A program made the translations under genes and the position numbers. Below the pieces are notes generated by a model. It was not told the origin of the DNA, did not search any database, and was given only the letters and a program-made list of their open reading frames with translations. 64,000 bases of DNA, taken from positions 6,036,501 through 6,100,500 of the forward strand of contig NZ_CP069127.1 of the NCBI RefSeq assembly GCF_016811915.1, given 5' to 3'. This stretch comes from Brevibacillus choshinensis (GTDB taxonomy: Bacteria; Bacillota; Bacilli; Brevibacillales; Brevibacillaceae). Positions 9,979-19,821 of this stretch are shown here, one piece after another; the stretch's first letter is position 1; every line of letters starts with the position of its first letter.

Positions 9979-10614
9979 CTATTCGGGAATCAGTTCGTAC
10001 AATTCCCCGTATTTTTTTCCGTCCGTAAAGAAGAGGCGGATCTCATCTTTTTTCCTGACCTCAATTTCCGGCAACAGATTGACGCCTGGCTGCATATCCC
10101 GAATAAAGGCGTACTGGGTACCGTCATCCTTGTTCGCAGGGATCGCGCCTTCTTTTTTGACATAGCACAAAGCTTCCTTTGGGATCGGAATCTCTGAAAA
10201 TATGCGAATCTGCAAGGACTGGTAGGAACTGAACCAGTTTCGACCCCGCTTGAACGAATAATAGATCTTTGCCTTCCCGGTACGGACGTGAACGATGTGC
10301 GCTTCTCCCCTTGGCAGGAGCATGACAGGCTTGCCGTTTTCCAATCGACAAGGGAAAATGCGGTACGTGTATCTCCCAATGCCTTCATTTTTCTCCCGCA
10401 GACCTTTATGGGCCTTGTATTCCTCGCGGGTATACAGTTTGAGCTGTCCCCCGCCAAGCTGATTTACGTCGAATGGTTCATCATAGCCTGAGCGGTGGAC
10501 ATACACGCAAGGGACATCCTCTGCCCAATGCCAATTGATCACGTACTCATCGCCTTGCAGCTGACAGACGACATCCTTGATGAAGAGCGCTGTTGTGTCT
10601 TCCCACTTGATCAT
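9979..10614 (-). CDS. Unknown cluster protein, mostly beta-strand
   Basis: A 211-residue protein starting at ATG 10614 with AGGAG upstream. I do not recognise a family. It is rich in aromatic and beta-strand-forming residues, with no signal peptide, transmembrane helix or cysteine pair. The pattern of short alternating hydrophobic strands suggests one or two beta-sandwich or beta-barrel domains. It sits 19 bases after the vWA gene and 12 bases before the zinc-ribbon GTPase gene, within a tightly spaced operon, so it is probably a structural or adaptor component of the same cytoplasmic complex. Its conservation in other tubulin/vWA/GTPase clusters would be the most useful clue to its role. Confidence 0.7.
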   Translation of the reverse strand: MIKWEDTTALFIKDVVCQLQGDEYVINWHWAEDVPCVYVHRSGYDEPFDVNQLGGGQLKLYTREEYKAHKGLREKNEGIGRYTYRIFPCRLENGKPVMLLPRGEAHIVHVRTGKAKIYYSFKRGRNWFSSYQSLQIRIFSEIPIPKEALCYVKKEGAIPANKDDGTQYAFIRDMQPGVNLLPEIEVRKKDEIRLFFTDGKKYGELYELIPE

Positions 10615-10633
10615 CTTTCATCATGCTCCTACT

Positions 10634-11923
10634 CTACAGATCAAAGCGCTTGCTGGTGCGACTGCCGGACTCCAGCATCCGCTGCGGTGAACGTTTTCCC
10701 TGTCCCAAACGGCTTTTGAATGACGTCTGGCCGCCGTCCGCTGAAGCGGGGACAAACGCGGTGAACAAGGTCATCACAACTGCCATCAGCGCCAAGGCGA
10801 CCAACCTGATCGTCGTATCGAGCCACTCAGACGATGTGAGGGCTGACTCCAGCAGAAGACCTGCGGGAAGTCCTGCTGCCGCTCCGCCGATGGTGAAGCT
10901 TTTGGCCAGGTGACGGTTGTCAAAAATCAGCCCCAGCGCCAATCCGAGCAAGCCTCCGATGATCAGTATGCCGAGGACTCGAATGATGGCAAAAAACGTG
11001 CTGTCTGCTATCGCGCCAGTCCGTTCCGTCACCAGGTTCCGGTCTTGGCGGCTCAATTCGTAGATTTGTCCAAAGATGCCTGACAGCTCTTCGGCGTGAT
11101 CCACGTTAAAATAGGTGCCTCCCGTCTCCTCGGAAATCCGCTTCATCAGGTAGGTTCCGTCGGCATCGATCTGGCTCATGCCTACGGTGTGAATGTGCAT
11201 GTTTGCTTGCTTGTACGGTGCCAAGGCAGTTTGCAAATCTACATTGCTGTACCCATCCGACATGAGCACTACGGTGCTGTTCGGACCCAGCTGCTGCGAA
11301 GCCTGCAGCTGTTCGAGCGCCATTCGCAGCGCTTTATCGATTTGCGTTCCACCGCTTGGACCCGGGTGGTTCTGCAGCTTTGCGATAACGGTGTCCTTGA
11401 CGCTTTGATCGCTCAACTGAACGAGCGGCTGCAGGACTTCGGTTTGATCATTAAACGTTATGACTGCAATTTGCATATCGCTGTCCATCTTGCGAACCAC
11501 ATCAGATGCCGCTTGGAACAATTGATTGCTCGGATCCGATACCTTCATACTGTCAGAGGTATCCAGCAGCATCACGATGTTATCGGTGCCGCTCGAACGC
11601 TGATACGAAAAGCCGTAGAGAAGCTGCAGAAGCATCGCCGCCACACCCACCATCACCAGCGTGCTCGGCACCAGCATCTTCCACGATGCCCCCACGTACC
11701 GCTGCTTCCAGCCGTGTCCGTTCAGACGGGGGGATATCATTTCCGCGACCAGACACATCAGGCCCACAAACAGGGCGTACTGCCCAAAATACAAACCCAT
11801 CAGCAGCCATTGCGGCAGCTCTGTGGAAAGGCGGGAAAGGATCACTTCTCCGACCACAAAACCAATTACGCCGCCAATCAGGCTGCATACCATCATGAGC
11901 AGACTGAGCTTTCTTTGACTCAT
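10634..11923 (-). CDS. Polytopic membrane protein with vWA domain
   Basis: A 429-residue protein starting at ATG 11923, overlapping the upstream gene by four bases (ATGA), with AAGGAGG upstream. Three transmembrane helices (about 6-29, 41-64 and 84-107) precede a von Willebrand A domain (about 115-290). The domain has a complete metal-ion-dependent adhesion site: DTSDS, a Thr in GGTQID, and Asp in MSDG. Three more hydrophobic segments follow (about 315-400), then a basic C-terminal tail. An intact site implies divalent-metal-dependent binding to a protein partner. It is the second vWA protein of the cluster; unlike the other it is anchored by helices on both sides of the domain. I infer that it tethers the tubulin-like/GTPase assembly to the membrane. 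Confidence 0.8.
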   Translation of the reverse strand: MSQRKLSLLMMVCSLIGGVIGFVVGEVILSRLSTELPQWLLMGLYFGQYALFVGLMCLVAEMISPRLNGHGWKQRYVGASWKMLVPSTLVMVGVAAMLLQLLYGFSYQRSSGTDNIVMLLDTSDSMKVSDPSNQLFQAASDVVRKMDSDMQIAVITFNDQTEVLQPLVQLSDQSVKDTVIAKLQNHPGPSGGTQIDKALRMALEQLQASQQLGPNSTVVLMSDGYSNVDLQTALAPYKQANMHIHTVGMSQIDADGTYLMKRISEETGGTYFNVDHAEELSGIFGQIYELSRQDRNLVTERTGAIADSTFFAIIRVLGILIIGGLLGLALGLIFDNRHLAKSFTIGGAAAGLPAGLLLESALTSSEWLDTTIRLVALALMAVVMTLFTAFVPASADGGQTSFKSRLGQGKRSPQRMLESGSRTSKRFDL

Positions 11924-14268
11924 GACAATTCCTCCTTTCCTTGGCGGTGAAAGACATATCCGCTTTCCACGTAGGAAGAATGGTACTTCTTGTTGTTCCG
12001 GTAATACATCAAGTCTTCCAGGCCAAATCCACCCATCAGATTCATTTTTTCAATGCCGCTCTTCCTAGCTTCATGAATGCAGCCCTGCTTATAGGTGCGC
12101 GTGCCTTCTGCTTCACGAAGCACATACTGGACGAAATCGTTGTTGAGATCAGCAAACCAGTATTTTTCTTCGTATCGGTGCTTTTGCAGAAAATGAAAGA
12201 CCTCCGCATGCACCGCTGCCCGTTCTTCGAGGACAAGGGAAAGATCCTGGAACAGGTCTTCTTTGGTCAGCACCGTCCTGTTGTCGTAAGCCGCCCCGAC
12301 ATTGGCCCTCGCCAGCAGCTCTGCCTCAAAGGAAAGGGAGAAAGGCGATCGAGTCAATATCTCGGTGCGGCAAAAGGCGCAGAGGCGTTCGAGCAACCCG
12401 GAAATGCCGTGCTGAAACAGGAGCGAGCCATCGCCGATGTAACGGCCGTCCAGATAAAAGCCGCTGCCGCGTTGCGCTTCCTGCGAACGGATCGTCTCTG
12501 TGACGACGGATTCATAGTACTCGTCCATGTTTTTACCCAAGTAGTCGGCTGCCTCCTTGACGCTCTTTTGCGCGATGGCCCTCAGCTCTTTTTGCAGCCC
12601 TTCCAGCTGTTCCACTTGTTCCCCAATGCGCTTATGAAGCTGCTTCGCCTGCTGCTCATAATCCAGCAGCAGCTGCAGCGTCAGCTCCCACTCCAGAATC
12701 TCTGCCTTTTTGTTGTACACCTTGGCGAACAAATGACGGACAAAGGTCCTGACACGCTCTTTGTCTCTCGTAAAAAATCCGCCTACCCGCAGTTCTTGCT
12801 GTTCGACCCGTTCGTAATAAATGTCATCCAGCTCCGCTTTTGCCTGCTCCAGCTGCCTTTGCGTCTCTTTGATCCCCGTGCGCAGCTCATCCAGAAGATT
12901 GGCGCCGCTGGACACCTCCGAGGTAAGCTGGAAAGCCGCATACAGCCCGTACCGCTCATCTTCAATGATCTCCCGCTGGATCACGTCAGCTAACGCTGTT
13001 TTTCCAACAAGGCTGTCCATTTGCCTTCTCGCGGGATGAACGAAATGGCTCTCGAAAAAGGACTGGCTGTTTCCATCGAATAGCGCAAGCTCGGCTTCTC
13101 GGAGATTCATGCTGCCGAGCTCACCGTAGCTGACACCGGATGTCATAAGTCCGTTCATTTCCATCAAAATATCTTCGTCCGGAAGCACCGTGCTTACCAT
13201 CCGCTGCAAATCGTGAGCCGTCAGACCCAGCTTTTCCCGCGCTTTCGTTTTCGGAAGACTGTCTCCTTCCTGCAGCCGCCCCCAGTAACGATCAAATACG
13301 GCAGCGAGCGTCGTCAGCGCTATCGCACGGGTAGGACGCTTTACCCTGGATAGTCCGGCAGTGGCAAAGCTGGCTCGCCCGTCATCTACCGTGATGCTGC
13401 GAATAAACTGCAGCTTGTTGTAGCCTTCGCTGCTCTCGCTAAATGCCGTCTCCGCTTCTTTGTTGTTCAGCAGGACCAAATTGCTGATCAGCTCGTCATT
13501 TTCAGCCAGTCCGCCATCCAAAAACAGACCCTGCTCAGTCTTGTCACTGAGCAGGTAGGCGATGGAAAACAGTGAAGCTTGCGTATGCAGAACAGGCAGC
13601 TTGATTCCGTCCCCTGTCACCATCAGATTGGCTTGGTAGCGATAGTCACTGCGCTGGAATTGAGCGACCTCTTCCAAAAACTGAACCCCGAGTGCCGAGG
13701 AAAAGCCAAAACTGTCGCCGCCGCTTTTCTCCTGCAAAAGCACATAGAGATCCGTCGAGACGTTTTTGAACATCTCCTGCAAATAGCTTTTGAGCAGCAG
13801 GGTCAAATCTGGCAGCAGGATGTTGGCCGGATCGTCAGAGCGAGTCACCACTGCGACATTCACTTGTTGAAAGGAAGCAAAATGCTTGCCCATTTCGGCG
13901 ATCCGGATGCTGACCTGCTTCATGAGCTTGTTGATGTCCATGATGAGCGATTCATCCTGCATGAACCGCTCGTGCATGTCCCTGCGCATCGTCCGGTTTT
14001 CCGAATCCGGCTTTGGCAGCTTGCAGCCAAAAACCTGCGGGTGCTCCCACGTCTCTTCGTGGTGCGCATGGACGTAGAGAACTCCCTGACTGTTGTGCCA
14101 CTTCTGGTCATTGATCCGGCAGACAGACTGCAGAGCTTCCATACTTTTGTCCCCGATAAAGAGAAACAGCACGGGATTTTGAATACTTCGCTGTCCGTGT
14201 CCGCGATCCAGTTGTCCTTCCAAATCCGCTGTGTACCCAGCTGCGAATTGCTCCATCAAATCCTTCAT
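11920..14268 (-). CDS. Large coiled-coil protein, possible degenerate tubulin paralogue
   Basis: A 782-residue protein. The frame is open further upstream, but ATG 14268 has a strong GGGAGGA site and avoids a 40-base overlap with the tubulin-like gene, so I chose it. No family is assigned with certainty. Its first 220 residues parallel the neighbouring tubulin-like protein: IQNPVLFLFIGDKS (29-42) against IDNPMLVIGLGGTG, KSGGDSFG (181-188) against ISGGTGSG, and ANLMVTGD (213-220) against LGYLFTPD, with nearly the same spacings. The glycine-rich nucleotide loops are lost. The C-terminal half has two coiled-coil stretches (roughly 480-520 and 550-600). I infer a non-GTP-binding partner of the active tubulin. 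It overlaps the following vWA gene by four bases. Confidence 0.7.
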   Translation of the reverse strand: MKDLMEQFAAGYTADLEGQLDRGHGQRSIQNPVLFLFIGDKSMEALQSVCRINDQKWHNSQGVLYVHAHHEETWEHPQVFGCKLPKPDSENRTMRRDMHERFMQDESLIMDINKLMKQVSIRIAEMGKHFASFQQVNVAVVTRSDDPANILLPDLTLLLKSYLQEMFKNVSTDLYVLLQEKSGGDSFGFSSALGVQFLEEVAQFQRSDYRYQANLMVTGDGIKLPVLHTQASLFSIAYLLSDKTEQGLFLDGGLAENDELISNLVLLNNKEAETAFSESSEGYNKLQFIRSITVDDGRASFATAGLSRVKRPTRAIALTTLAAVFDRYWGRLQEGDSLPKTKAREKLGLTAHDLQRMVSTVLPDEDILMEMNGLMTSGVSYGELGSMNLREAELALFDGNSQSFFESHFVHPARRQMDSLVGKTALADVIQREIIEDERYGLYAAFQLTSEVSSGANLLDELRTGIKETQRQLEQAKAELDDIYYERVEQQELRVGGFFTRDKERVRTFVRHLFAKVYNKKAEILEWELTLQLLLDYEQQAKQLHKRIGEQVEQLEGLQKELRAIAQKSVKEAADYLGKNMDEYYESVVTETIRSQEAQRGSGFYLDGRYIGDGSLLFQHGISGLLERLCAFCRTEILTRSPFSLSFEAELLARANVGAAYDNRTVLTKEDLFQDLSLVLEERAAVHAEVFHFLQKHRYEEKYWFADLNNDFVQYVLREAEGTRTYKQGCIHEARKSGIEKMNLMGGFGLEDLMYYRNNKKYHSSYVESGYVFHRQGKEELS

Positions 14269-14297
14269 GCTTCCTCCCGCCAATCGGTGATTCTCTT

Positions 14298-17200
14298 TTA
14301 TTGCAGCGTCTTGCGCATATCGTTTACTTTCGCCCACACTTTTTTGTAAAAACGGTACAGCTCCTCGCCATTGACGAAATCGTCGCGATCGTATTCCAGA
14401 TCGTTTTTGGTTCCCTGGAATGCAGCAGCGATCTCATCGAGGCTCTGAACCAGCTTGGTCGTATCCTCTGCCAGGGTCATGGCATCGCTCCGTTTGGTTG
14501 CCTTGCGATTCAGTATCGCCATCTTTTTGGCGTCGAGAGTGCGGAATTGCTCAAAGAGGGCATATTCCACATGCCTGTTTACCTTCATCAGATTCACAAA
14601 CGGGTCCCACGCCTCTTCCTCTTCATCCTTGTCGTAGACGTAGAGAGCGCCTTTTTTGCAAAGCGTTCCGGTGTACAGCGCCTCGATGAAGCGTGTCACG
14701 AGCTCTTCTTCCCCTTGAATCGCACTGACCATTTGCTCCAGTTCGGATATCTTTTGCTCGATTTCTTCGTACTTGCGCACTTCCTCTTGCATCAGACGGA
14801 TCAGCTCAGGATAGCGAATGAGATTTTCCTTGGCCATGTCTTCGTTGGTGCTGCCGAAAATATCGCGAGTGAATTCACCCTCCAGCCCATCCTTCATGAA
14901 GCCTTTCAGTTCAGCCAGGAGGCGCTTGATCTCTCCCGGGCTGAGCTTCCCGCTGTCTTTAGGAAGCTGGTTCTCCTCCAGGTACGATGTCAGGCTAAAG
15001 GGCTTGGTAATGATGCATTCGTAACGGCTGCTGGTCTTGCTGTCGCTGCCTTTTTCGCGGATGCTCCCATAAGCCAGTGCGCGATCGAATAGGCGACGGA
15101 TCCCTGCATTGTAGGCCTTGATCCGATTGTTTTCATACGTATCTCCCCACGATTTCTCAGGGATTGGCGACGGCAGGTACGCCCAGTTGTTCTTTTCTGT
15201 CTGCACGAGATGTCGACCGATCCCTTCACGCTCCAGAATCGTACGCTCGTAGCTTTCCTCGTACACCTTCAGCGGCGTGTAGACAAACAGCGGAATGCCG
15301 TTCTTGGTATTCAGCCAGAAAATGCGGTTTTTGACTTCGCTTTCTTTGACCGTGAAGCGGGAACCGCTGATCGCCGTATCCTGATAGTTTTTAATCCCCT
15401 TTAGGATCGCCGGCGCCTTCAATGGCACCGAGACGAAGCCCCAAGATGGGAAGTGCATGTTGCCGAGATGGTTGCTCAGATGGAAGACGGGGATCGCCTC
15501 GTCATCCAGCTTGCTCGCAATCTTGCGCTCCACGATTCGGTCCAGCGTCTCGTCCTGGCCGTACTTGATCACCAGGAAATCTTCCATAGACTTGGTGATC
15601 AGCTCACCGAATTTCTCCGATAGGAAGTCTGAGATTGAGCTGACGATATCCAGCTCCTGTTCTTTGACCCATTGGTCGGATCGCTCTAGAAGCTCACTTG
15701 TGAAATCGCGGATCAAGTCGTCGGCATCCTTTTGCTCCAGGATGTTTCCAATGACCTTGGCGATGTCCGGCACGTTTACGATGTTCCAGTAGTACGTTTT
15801 GTTGCCGGTGCGATCGCTCTCTTCCCCACCGTTGATCAGGATGTCGCCGTTCTTTTCAAAGATTTGATTGAGCGTATTCAGCACCTCTGTAAAGACGCTG
15901 TAGATCCGGTTGTTCTCCGCATTCAGGAGACGATGCAGCTCTTCGTAGAACTCGATCATCTGCTCCAGCTTTTCTTGATCAGCCAAGAGCTGGTACTCGT
16001 TTATCTTCGCTTCAATGTAGATGTTCTTCTTTTTCTCCTTGGAGATAAAAGCGCTGCGGGCATCGCCCAGCTTTTCATGGGCGGTCTCGCGCGCTCCCTC
16101 GATCTCGCGCGGGAAGCTCTCCAGATTCGCCTTCAGGCTTTCTACGTAAGACAGGATCATCTTCATCAGGCAGAAGCCTTTGTCCGATTGGATCAGACGG
16201 GATGCGTAGAAAGGACCTTGCTGCGGGTGCAGGAATACGCGCTTGATCATGTCGCCAAAGACTGCGATCAGCTCTCCCGGCAGCTGCTTCTTGGCCTTGA
16301 TGTACTGCTCTCTCGCTTTTGCCAGATAGCCTTGCTCCAGCTCGTGATCGACGCTCACGACCTGCTGGCTGATGACGTTGCTGTAGTTCATTCGCTCGCT
16401 GTTTTCATAGCCTGGCAACGGCTCCGGCACGCGCTCCTCGAACTTGCGGGAGATCGAGTCGATATCGATGCCGAGCTTGCGGGCGAATTTCTCCGCGTCC
16501 TCCTGCGTAGGCGCTACGGTGAACATCTTCTCCATCTTTTTAAACAGGCGATAAGCCAGATAGGTGGTCATTTCCTCGATCGGCAGTACCGCAGACGAAG
16601 CACCGATCACGTTGTACTGGTAGTTGGCCGCGTACGCTTTCGGCATCTGGTTGATATTGGTGCGGATGTTGCTGATATAGTCATGAATCGCAAACTCCTC
16701 GCCGGAACGCTTTTCTTCGCTGGCCATGAAGTTCGTGATGTTCTCCGCCGTCACGTTCATGCAGTAGTCGTAGGCGTTTTCCAGCGCTTTGCCTTCCAAA
16801 TTGGTCGCGGAGATCAAATGGCACAGGTTGAACGGCGGCATAGGCGATTGTACGTTTAGCACGCTGCCGTACTGCTGGCGGAAGCGCTCGCCTCTCTCGT
16901 CAGCGTTCATCCAGTAATCCAGCTCTTTCAGTGCCGCGTAGCCGTTTTTCATGATGTAGTCCCGCGTATGCGAGCTGAGGCTCTTGTTGGACAAATTCAC
17001 GTCAGGCGTGAACAGATAGCCCAGCGTATTGACCTTGTCCACCCCGGCGCTGCCGAAGTCGCGCTCCAGAATCCCGCGCACGATATAGGCGATGTCGAGG
17101 AAGCAGCCGCTGCCCGTACCACCGGAAATCCCGCTCAACAGGAAAACCGTCAGCTTCTTGCTGGTACCTTCGCACAGCATTTTGACTTTTTTCTCGATGG

Positions 17201-17687
17201 TCTGCACGACCTGCGTGATTTTCGTAAACAGGAGCAAGCGCCCTGCCTGTCTCACACCGGATGCGCCACTGATTCCGTCCGTGATCGTCAGCTCTGGAGA
17301 CAGCCATTCGGTAATATACGGCTCCAGGATGCTGCGGTTTTGCAGCACGCCCCCGATCTCTGGATTGGACAGCAGGACGAACTCGGTTACCGGGTCGAGC
17401 CCGATGCCTTTGTACTTCTTGTTGCGGTCATGCTCGTTGGTCTCGAATGCGATGAACTCGATGTTGTCCGGCTTTTCCTTGCGCTTCTTGGAAAGATGGT
17501 CGACCGGCAGCTTGAAGCGTCGGTTCACTTGATATTTCAGGCGCAAAAGCGCGTCGATGCCTGTCCCACCCAAGCCGATGACGAGCATCGGATTGTCGAT
17601 GGTGTCTACCCGAATCTTGTCGCTGACGATTCCTCCGCCAAGCGATACATCCAACTGCTGAATATGTTCTCTCACTACTGCTTTCAT
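14298..17687 (-). CDS. Giant tubulin/FtsZ-like GTPase (Tubulin_2/FtsZl type)
   Basis: An 1,129-residue protein starting at ATG 17687. The tubulin/FtsZ nucleotide site is clear: an N-terminal Rossmann strand ending in GLGGTG (residues 38-43) and the signature loop SGGTGSG (188-194). FtsZ is about 380 residues long, so roughly 700 extra residues follow, mainly helical with coiled-coil character around 540-640 and 930-1000. This matches the large tubulin-like families (Pfam Tubulin_2; FtsZl of Makarova and Koonin), which sit next to vWA and membrane proteins and were proposed to remodel membranes rather than divide cells. It is downstream of the secreted vWA gene by 13 bases and upstream of the second large protein. 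GTP-dependent polymerisation is an inference; no membrane segment is present. Confidence 0.85.
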   Translation of the reverse strand: MKAVVREHIQQLDVSLGGGIVSDKIRVDTIDNPMLVIGLGGTGIDALLRLKYQVNRRFKLPVDHLSKKRKEKPDNIEFIAFETNEHDRNKKYKGIGLDPVTEFVLLSNPEIGGVLQNRSILEPYITEWLSPELTITDGISGASGVRQAGRLLLFTKITQVVQTIEKKVKMLCEGTSKKLTVFLLSGISGGTGSGCFLDIAYIVRGILERDFGSAGVDKVNTLGYLFTPDVNLSNKSLSSHTRDYIMKNGYAALKELDYWMNADERGERFRQQYGSVLNVQSPMPPFNLCHLISATNLEGKALENAYDYCMNVTAENITNFMASEEKRSGEEFAIHDYISNIRTNINQMPKAYAANYQYNVIGASSAVLPIEEMTTYLAYRLFKKMEKMFTVAPTQEDAEKFARKLGIDIDSISRKFEERVPEPLPGYENSERMNYSNVISQQVVSVDHELEQGYLAKAREQYIKAKKQLPGELIAVFGDMIKRVFLHPQQGPFYASRLIQSDKGFCLMKMILSYVESLKANLESFPREIEGARETAHEKLGDARSAFISKEKKKNIYIEAKINEYQLLADQEKLEQMIEFYEELHRLLNAENNRIYSVFTEVLNTLNQIFEKNGDILINGGEESDRTGNKTYYWNIVNVPDIAKVIGNILEQKDADDLIRDFTSELLERSDQWVKEQELDIVSSISDFLSEKFGELITKSMEDFLVIKYGQDETLDRIVERKIASKLDDEAIPVFHLSNHLGNMHFPSWGFVSVPLKAPAILKGIKNYQDTAISGSRFTVKESEVKNRIFWLNTKNGIPLFVYTPLKVYEESYERTILEREGIGRHLVQTEKNNWAYLPSPIPEKSWGDTYENNRIKAYNAGIRRLFDRALAYGSIREKGSDSKTSSRYECIITKPFSLTSYLEENQLPKDSGKLSPGEIKRLLAELKGFMKDGLEGEFTRDIFGSTNEDMAKENLIRYPELIRLMQEEVRKYEEIEQKISELEQMVSAIQGEEELVTRFIEALYTGTLCKKGALYVYDKDEEEEAWDPFVNLMKVNRHVEYALFEQFRTLDAKKMAILNRKATKRSDAMTLAEDTTKLVQSLDEIAAAFQGTKNDLEYDRDDFVNGEELYRFYKKVWAKVNDMRKTLQ

Positions 17688-17700
17688 ATGGGATCCACTC

Positions 17701-19491
17701 CTAGACGATGTAGTCTACAAAAACGGACTTATTGACGCTGCTCAGCGAAATCTTGATGCGATCGTTTTTCTTCAGTTCCTTGCCTTGGCTCATATCGAGG
17801 ACGCGGCCTGCCTTTTCAATTCGGCAGCTCGAACGGTTCTCGACGATCAGCGTATCGTTTTTACCTGGCAGGAAGATGACTTTATCGGTCTCCTGAAACT
17901 CAGGTGCGAGCTGCAGCAATTGATGCAGCCTCACTTTTCCTTTAAAGGAATTGAGCTTTTTATACTGCGGATTGGATTTGTCACCTGTATCCTCATCCAC
18001 AATCTCGATCGCCACCTGTCCCGCAAAACCTTTGTTTGCCTTTCTCCAGATCGAGAGTACGTACAGGACCACAGCAGCGACGATCAGCAGAATCACCGCG
18101 CCCCCGGCAACCATCAGCCACGGAAACGGCTTTTCACTGGCATCTGCCCCGGCAGTTGGCTGCTGCCCCGCAGTCGTGCCAGCCCCCGCCGCCGAAGAGG
18201 CATCGACGATGAGGGGCTGCGTCTCCCGATAAAAGCTGGCATCCTCTGCTTTGATTCTCAATTCGTACGAATGGTCAGCTGGAATCTGGAAGCTTCCCTC
18301 AAACCTGCTGCCTGTATTGGTCAAAGGCACTTCGCTTGTTTTTTGGTCGGTCTTGTCGCTTACGATCAGAGTCCCTTTCATCTGCTTGTACAGCTCCGGA
18401 CTGTTTACATTCTGTCCGTTGCTCACCAGGGACGCCTTGACCGGAACGACATCACCTGCTTTGAAGGTCTGGGCCTTGACCGGCTCCATCAATAGCTGCA
18501 GGTCGTAGTTGTAGATCATGTTGATGTCGATCTTTTCCTTGGGCACCCCTTTTACTTGGAGTGACCAATTCCCCTGCTGCGGCCCCACCAGCTTGAGCAT
18601 CGTGTAGGCACTGGAACGGGAGAGCCGGACTTTATCGGACGGGATTGCCGCTTCCTTGCCCGCCGGATCGAACAGCTTCACCTCTACCGACTTTTGCGAC
18701 ATGATCGAGATGTTGGCTTCCAGCACGTTCGCATTCGGAATGTTGATCGGCACTTCCTGAATCTGTCCATTGGAAGTGAAGCTTTTGATCGGCACGACCT
18801 TCAGCTTGAGATGATTGGCAAAGATCTCGCTCAAAATCGCAGGCAGCTTGTCTGCCGTACTCGTCTCGAAAAATTTCCCCCTCGTCTCTGAGGCAATCTG
18901 CTGGAGAGTCGTACGGTTCAGCTGTCCGTCCGCATTGAGGCCAATTGTGTAAATCGGATACCCTTTGCTTTTGGCCGTTTTTACCGCCTCCTGCAGGCGT
19001 TTGTCGGACTGGGCCTGAGAGGCGCCCGCTGCTTCGTTCAAAAAGTTGTTTCCGTCAGCCAAGAGCACGATGATCGGCGCGTTGGCTGGATCATGACCTG
19101 CATCGAGAATCTTGACCGCTTCGGTGACCCCTACGGAAATATCCGTGTAAGCCCCCTTTTGCAGGCTGTCAATGAACGATTTGATATCGTTCTTGTCCTG
19201 GTCCGAATTCACCTCGATCAGCGCTTTCTCGCGTTCAATCTTATCGGTGTAGGAAATGATTCCTATTTTGTTTTTCTGGGTCGATGTCATGTCTACGAAC
19301 ATTTTCATCGCTTCGTTGCTTACCTTGTTTTTATCGCTCTGGGTCATGGAGTTGCTGACGTCCACGACCAGCACGGCATCCATGCTGCTTCCACTGGTTT
19401 GTGCAAAACTCATAGGTGTACCTGTCAGGACAAAAACCAGCAGCAGTGCTGTACAAACCACGTATCGACACAACACGCTGAAACGTATCAT
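17701..19491 (-). CDS. Secreted, membrane-anchored vWA protein
   Basis: A 596-residue protein starting at ATG 19491 with GGAGG upstream. A signal peptide ends near FAQ (residue 30). A vWA domain follows (about 36-215) with an intact metal site: DVSNSM, Thr in YTDIS and Asp in LADGNN. Two beta-sandwich-like regions (about 215-430) lead to a low-complexity Ala/Gly/Thr linker, one transmembrane helix (about 457-480) and a cytoplasmic C-terminal beta domain of about 110 residues. The topology places the vWA sensor outside and a small domain inside, where it could contact the tubulin-like protein encoded next. It is the first gene of the minus arm, transcribed away from the 49-residue membrane protein gene across 180 bases of intergenic DNA. 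Confidence 0.82.
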   Translation of the reverse strand: MIRFSVLCRYVVCTALLLVFVLTGTPMSFAQTSGSSMDAVLVVDVSNSMTQSDKNKVSNEAMKMFVDMTSTQKNKIGIISYTDKIEREKALIEVNSDQDKNDIKSFIDSLQKGAYTDISVGVTEAVKILDAGHDPANAPIIVLLADGNNFLNEAAGASQAQSDKRLQEAVKTAKSKGYPIYTIGLNADGQLNRTTLQQIASETRGKFFETSTADKLPAILSEIFANHLKLKVVPIKSFTSNGQIQEVPINIPNANVLEANISIMSQKSVEVKLFDPAGKEAAIPSDKVRLSRSSAYTMLKLVGPQQGNWSLQVKGVPKEKIDINMIYNYDLQLLMEPVKAQTFKAGDVVPVKASLVSNGQNVNSPELYKQMKGTLIVSDKTDQKTSEVPLTNTGSRFEGSFQIPADHSYELRIKAEDASFYRETQPLIVDASSAAGAGTTAGQQPTAGADASEKPFPWLMVAGGAVILLIVAAVVLYVLSIWRKANKGFAGQVAIEIVDEDTGDKSNPQYKKLNSFKGKVRLHQLLQLAPEFQETDKVIFLPGKNDTLIVENRSSCRIEKAGRVLDMSQGKELKKNDRIKISLSSVNKSVFVDYIV

Positions 19492-19671
19492 TCTTTAGAA
19501 CCTCCGCTACGCACAGTATTTGCGAACTATTGCAAAGAAAGTAAGTCTATGACACTATTACCACAAGATTCAGGGGGCCAAATAGCATAGATGATTGCCT
19601 CTATCACGTAATACGATACAACTTCTTTCTTTGTTACAGATTTCGACACTATCAATTCATGGGAGAAAAAT

Positions 19672-19821
19672 ATGGTAACCTACTTCCTGCTCGCTGCAGC
19701 TTTTGTACTGCTCGCTGTCCGTTTCACCAAGCTGCTTCAGTTGAAGCGGCGAAACCTCTCCGAAAGGGACATCGATCAACATCTTCATGCCTTGCTGAAT
19801 GAAAAGAGGGACCGACCATGA
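19672..19821 (+). CDS. Small single-helix membrane protein, 49 residues
   Basis: ATG 19672 follows a GGGAGA ribosome site. The 49-codon frame ends in TGA at 19819-19821, overlapping the next gene's ATG (ATGA), a strong sign that it is translated and coupled. The N-terminal 16 residues are hydrophobic (MVTYFLLAAAFVLLAV) and form one membrane helix; the rest is basic and amphipathic and predicted cytoplasmic. No family was recognised. It opens the plus arm of the tubulin/vWA/GTPase cluster, so it is probably a small subunit or adaptor of the membrane complex. Confidence 0.65.
   Translation: MVTYFLLAAAFVLLAVRFTKLLQLKRRNLSERDIDQHLHALLNEKRDRP

Noticed and set aside
8734..10197. A long open frame of 487 codons on the plus strand.
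   Set aside because: It lies antisense to the zinc-ribbon GTPase and the gene beside it, has no ribosome site and a composition like a mirrored coding strand.
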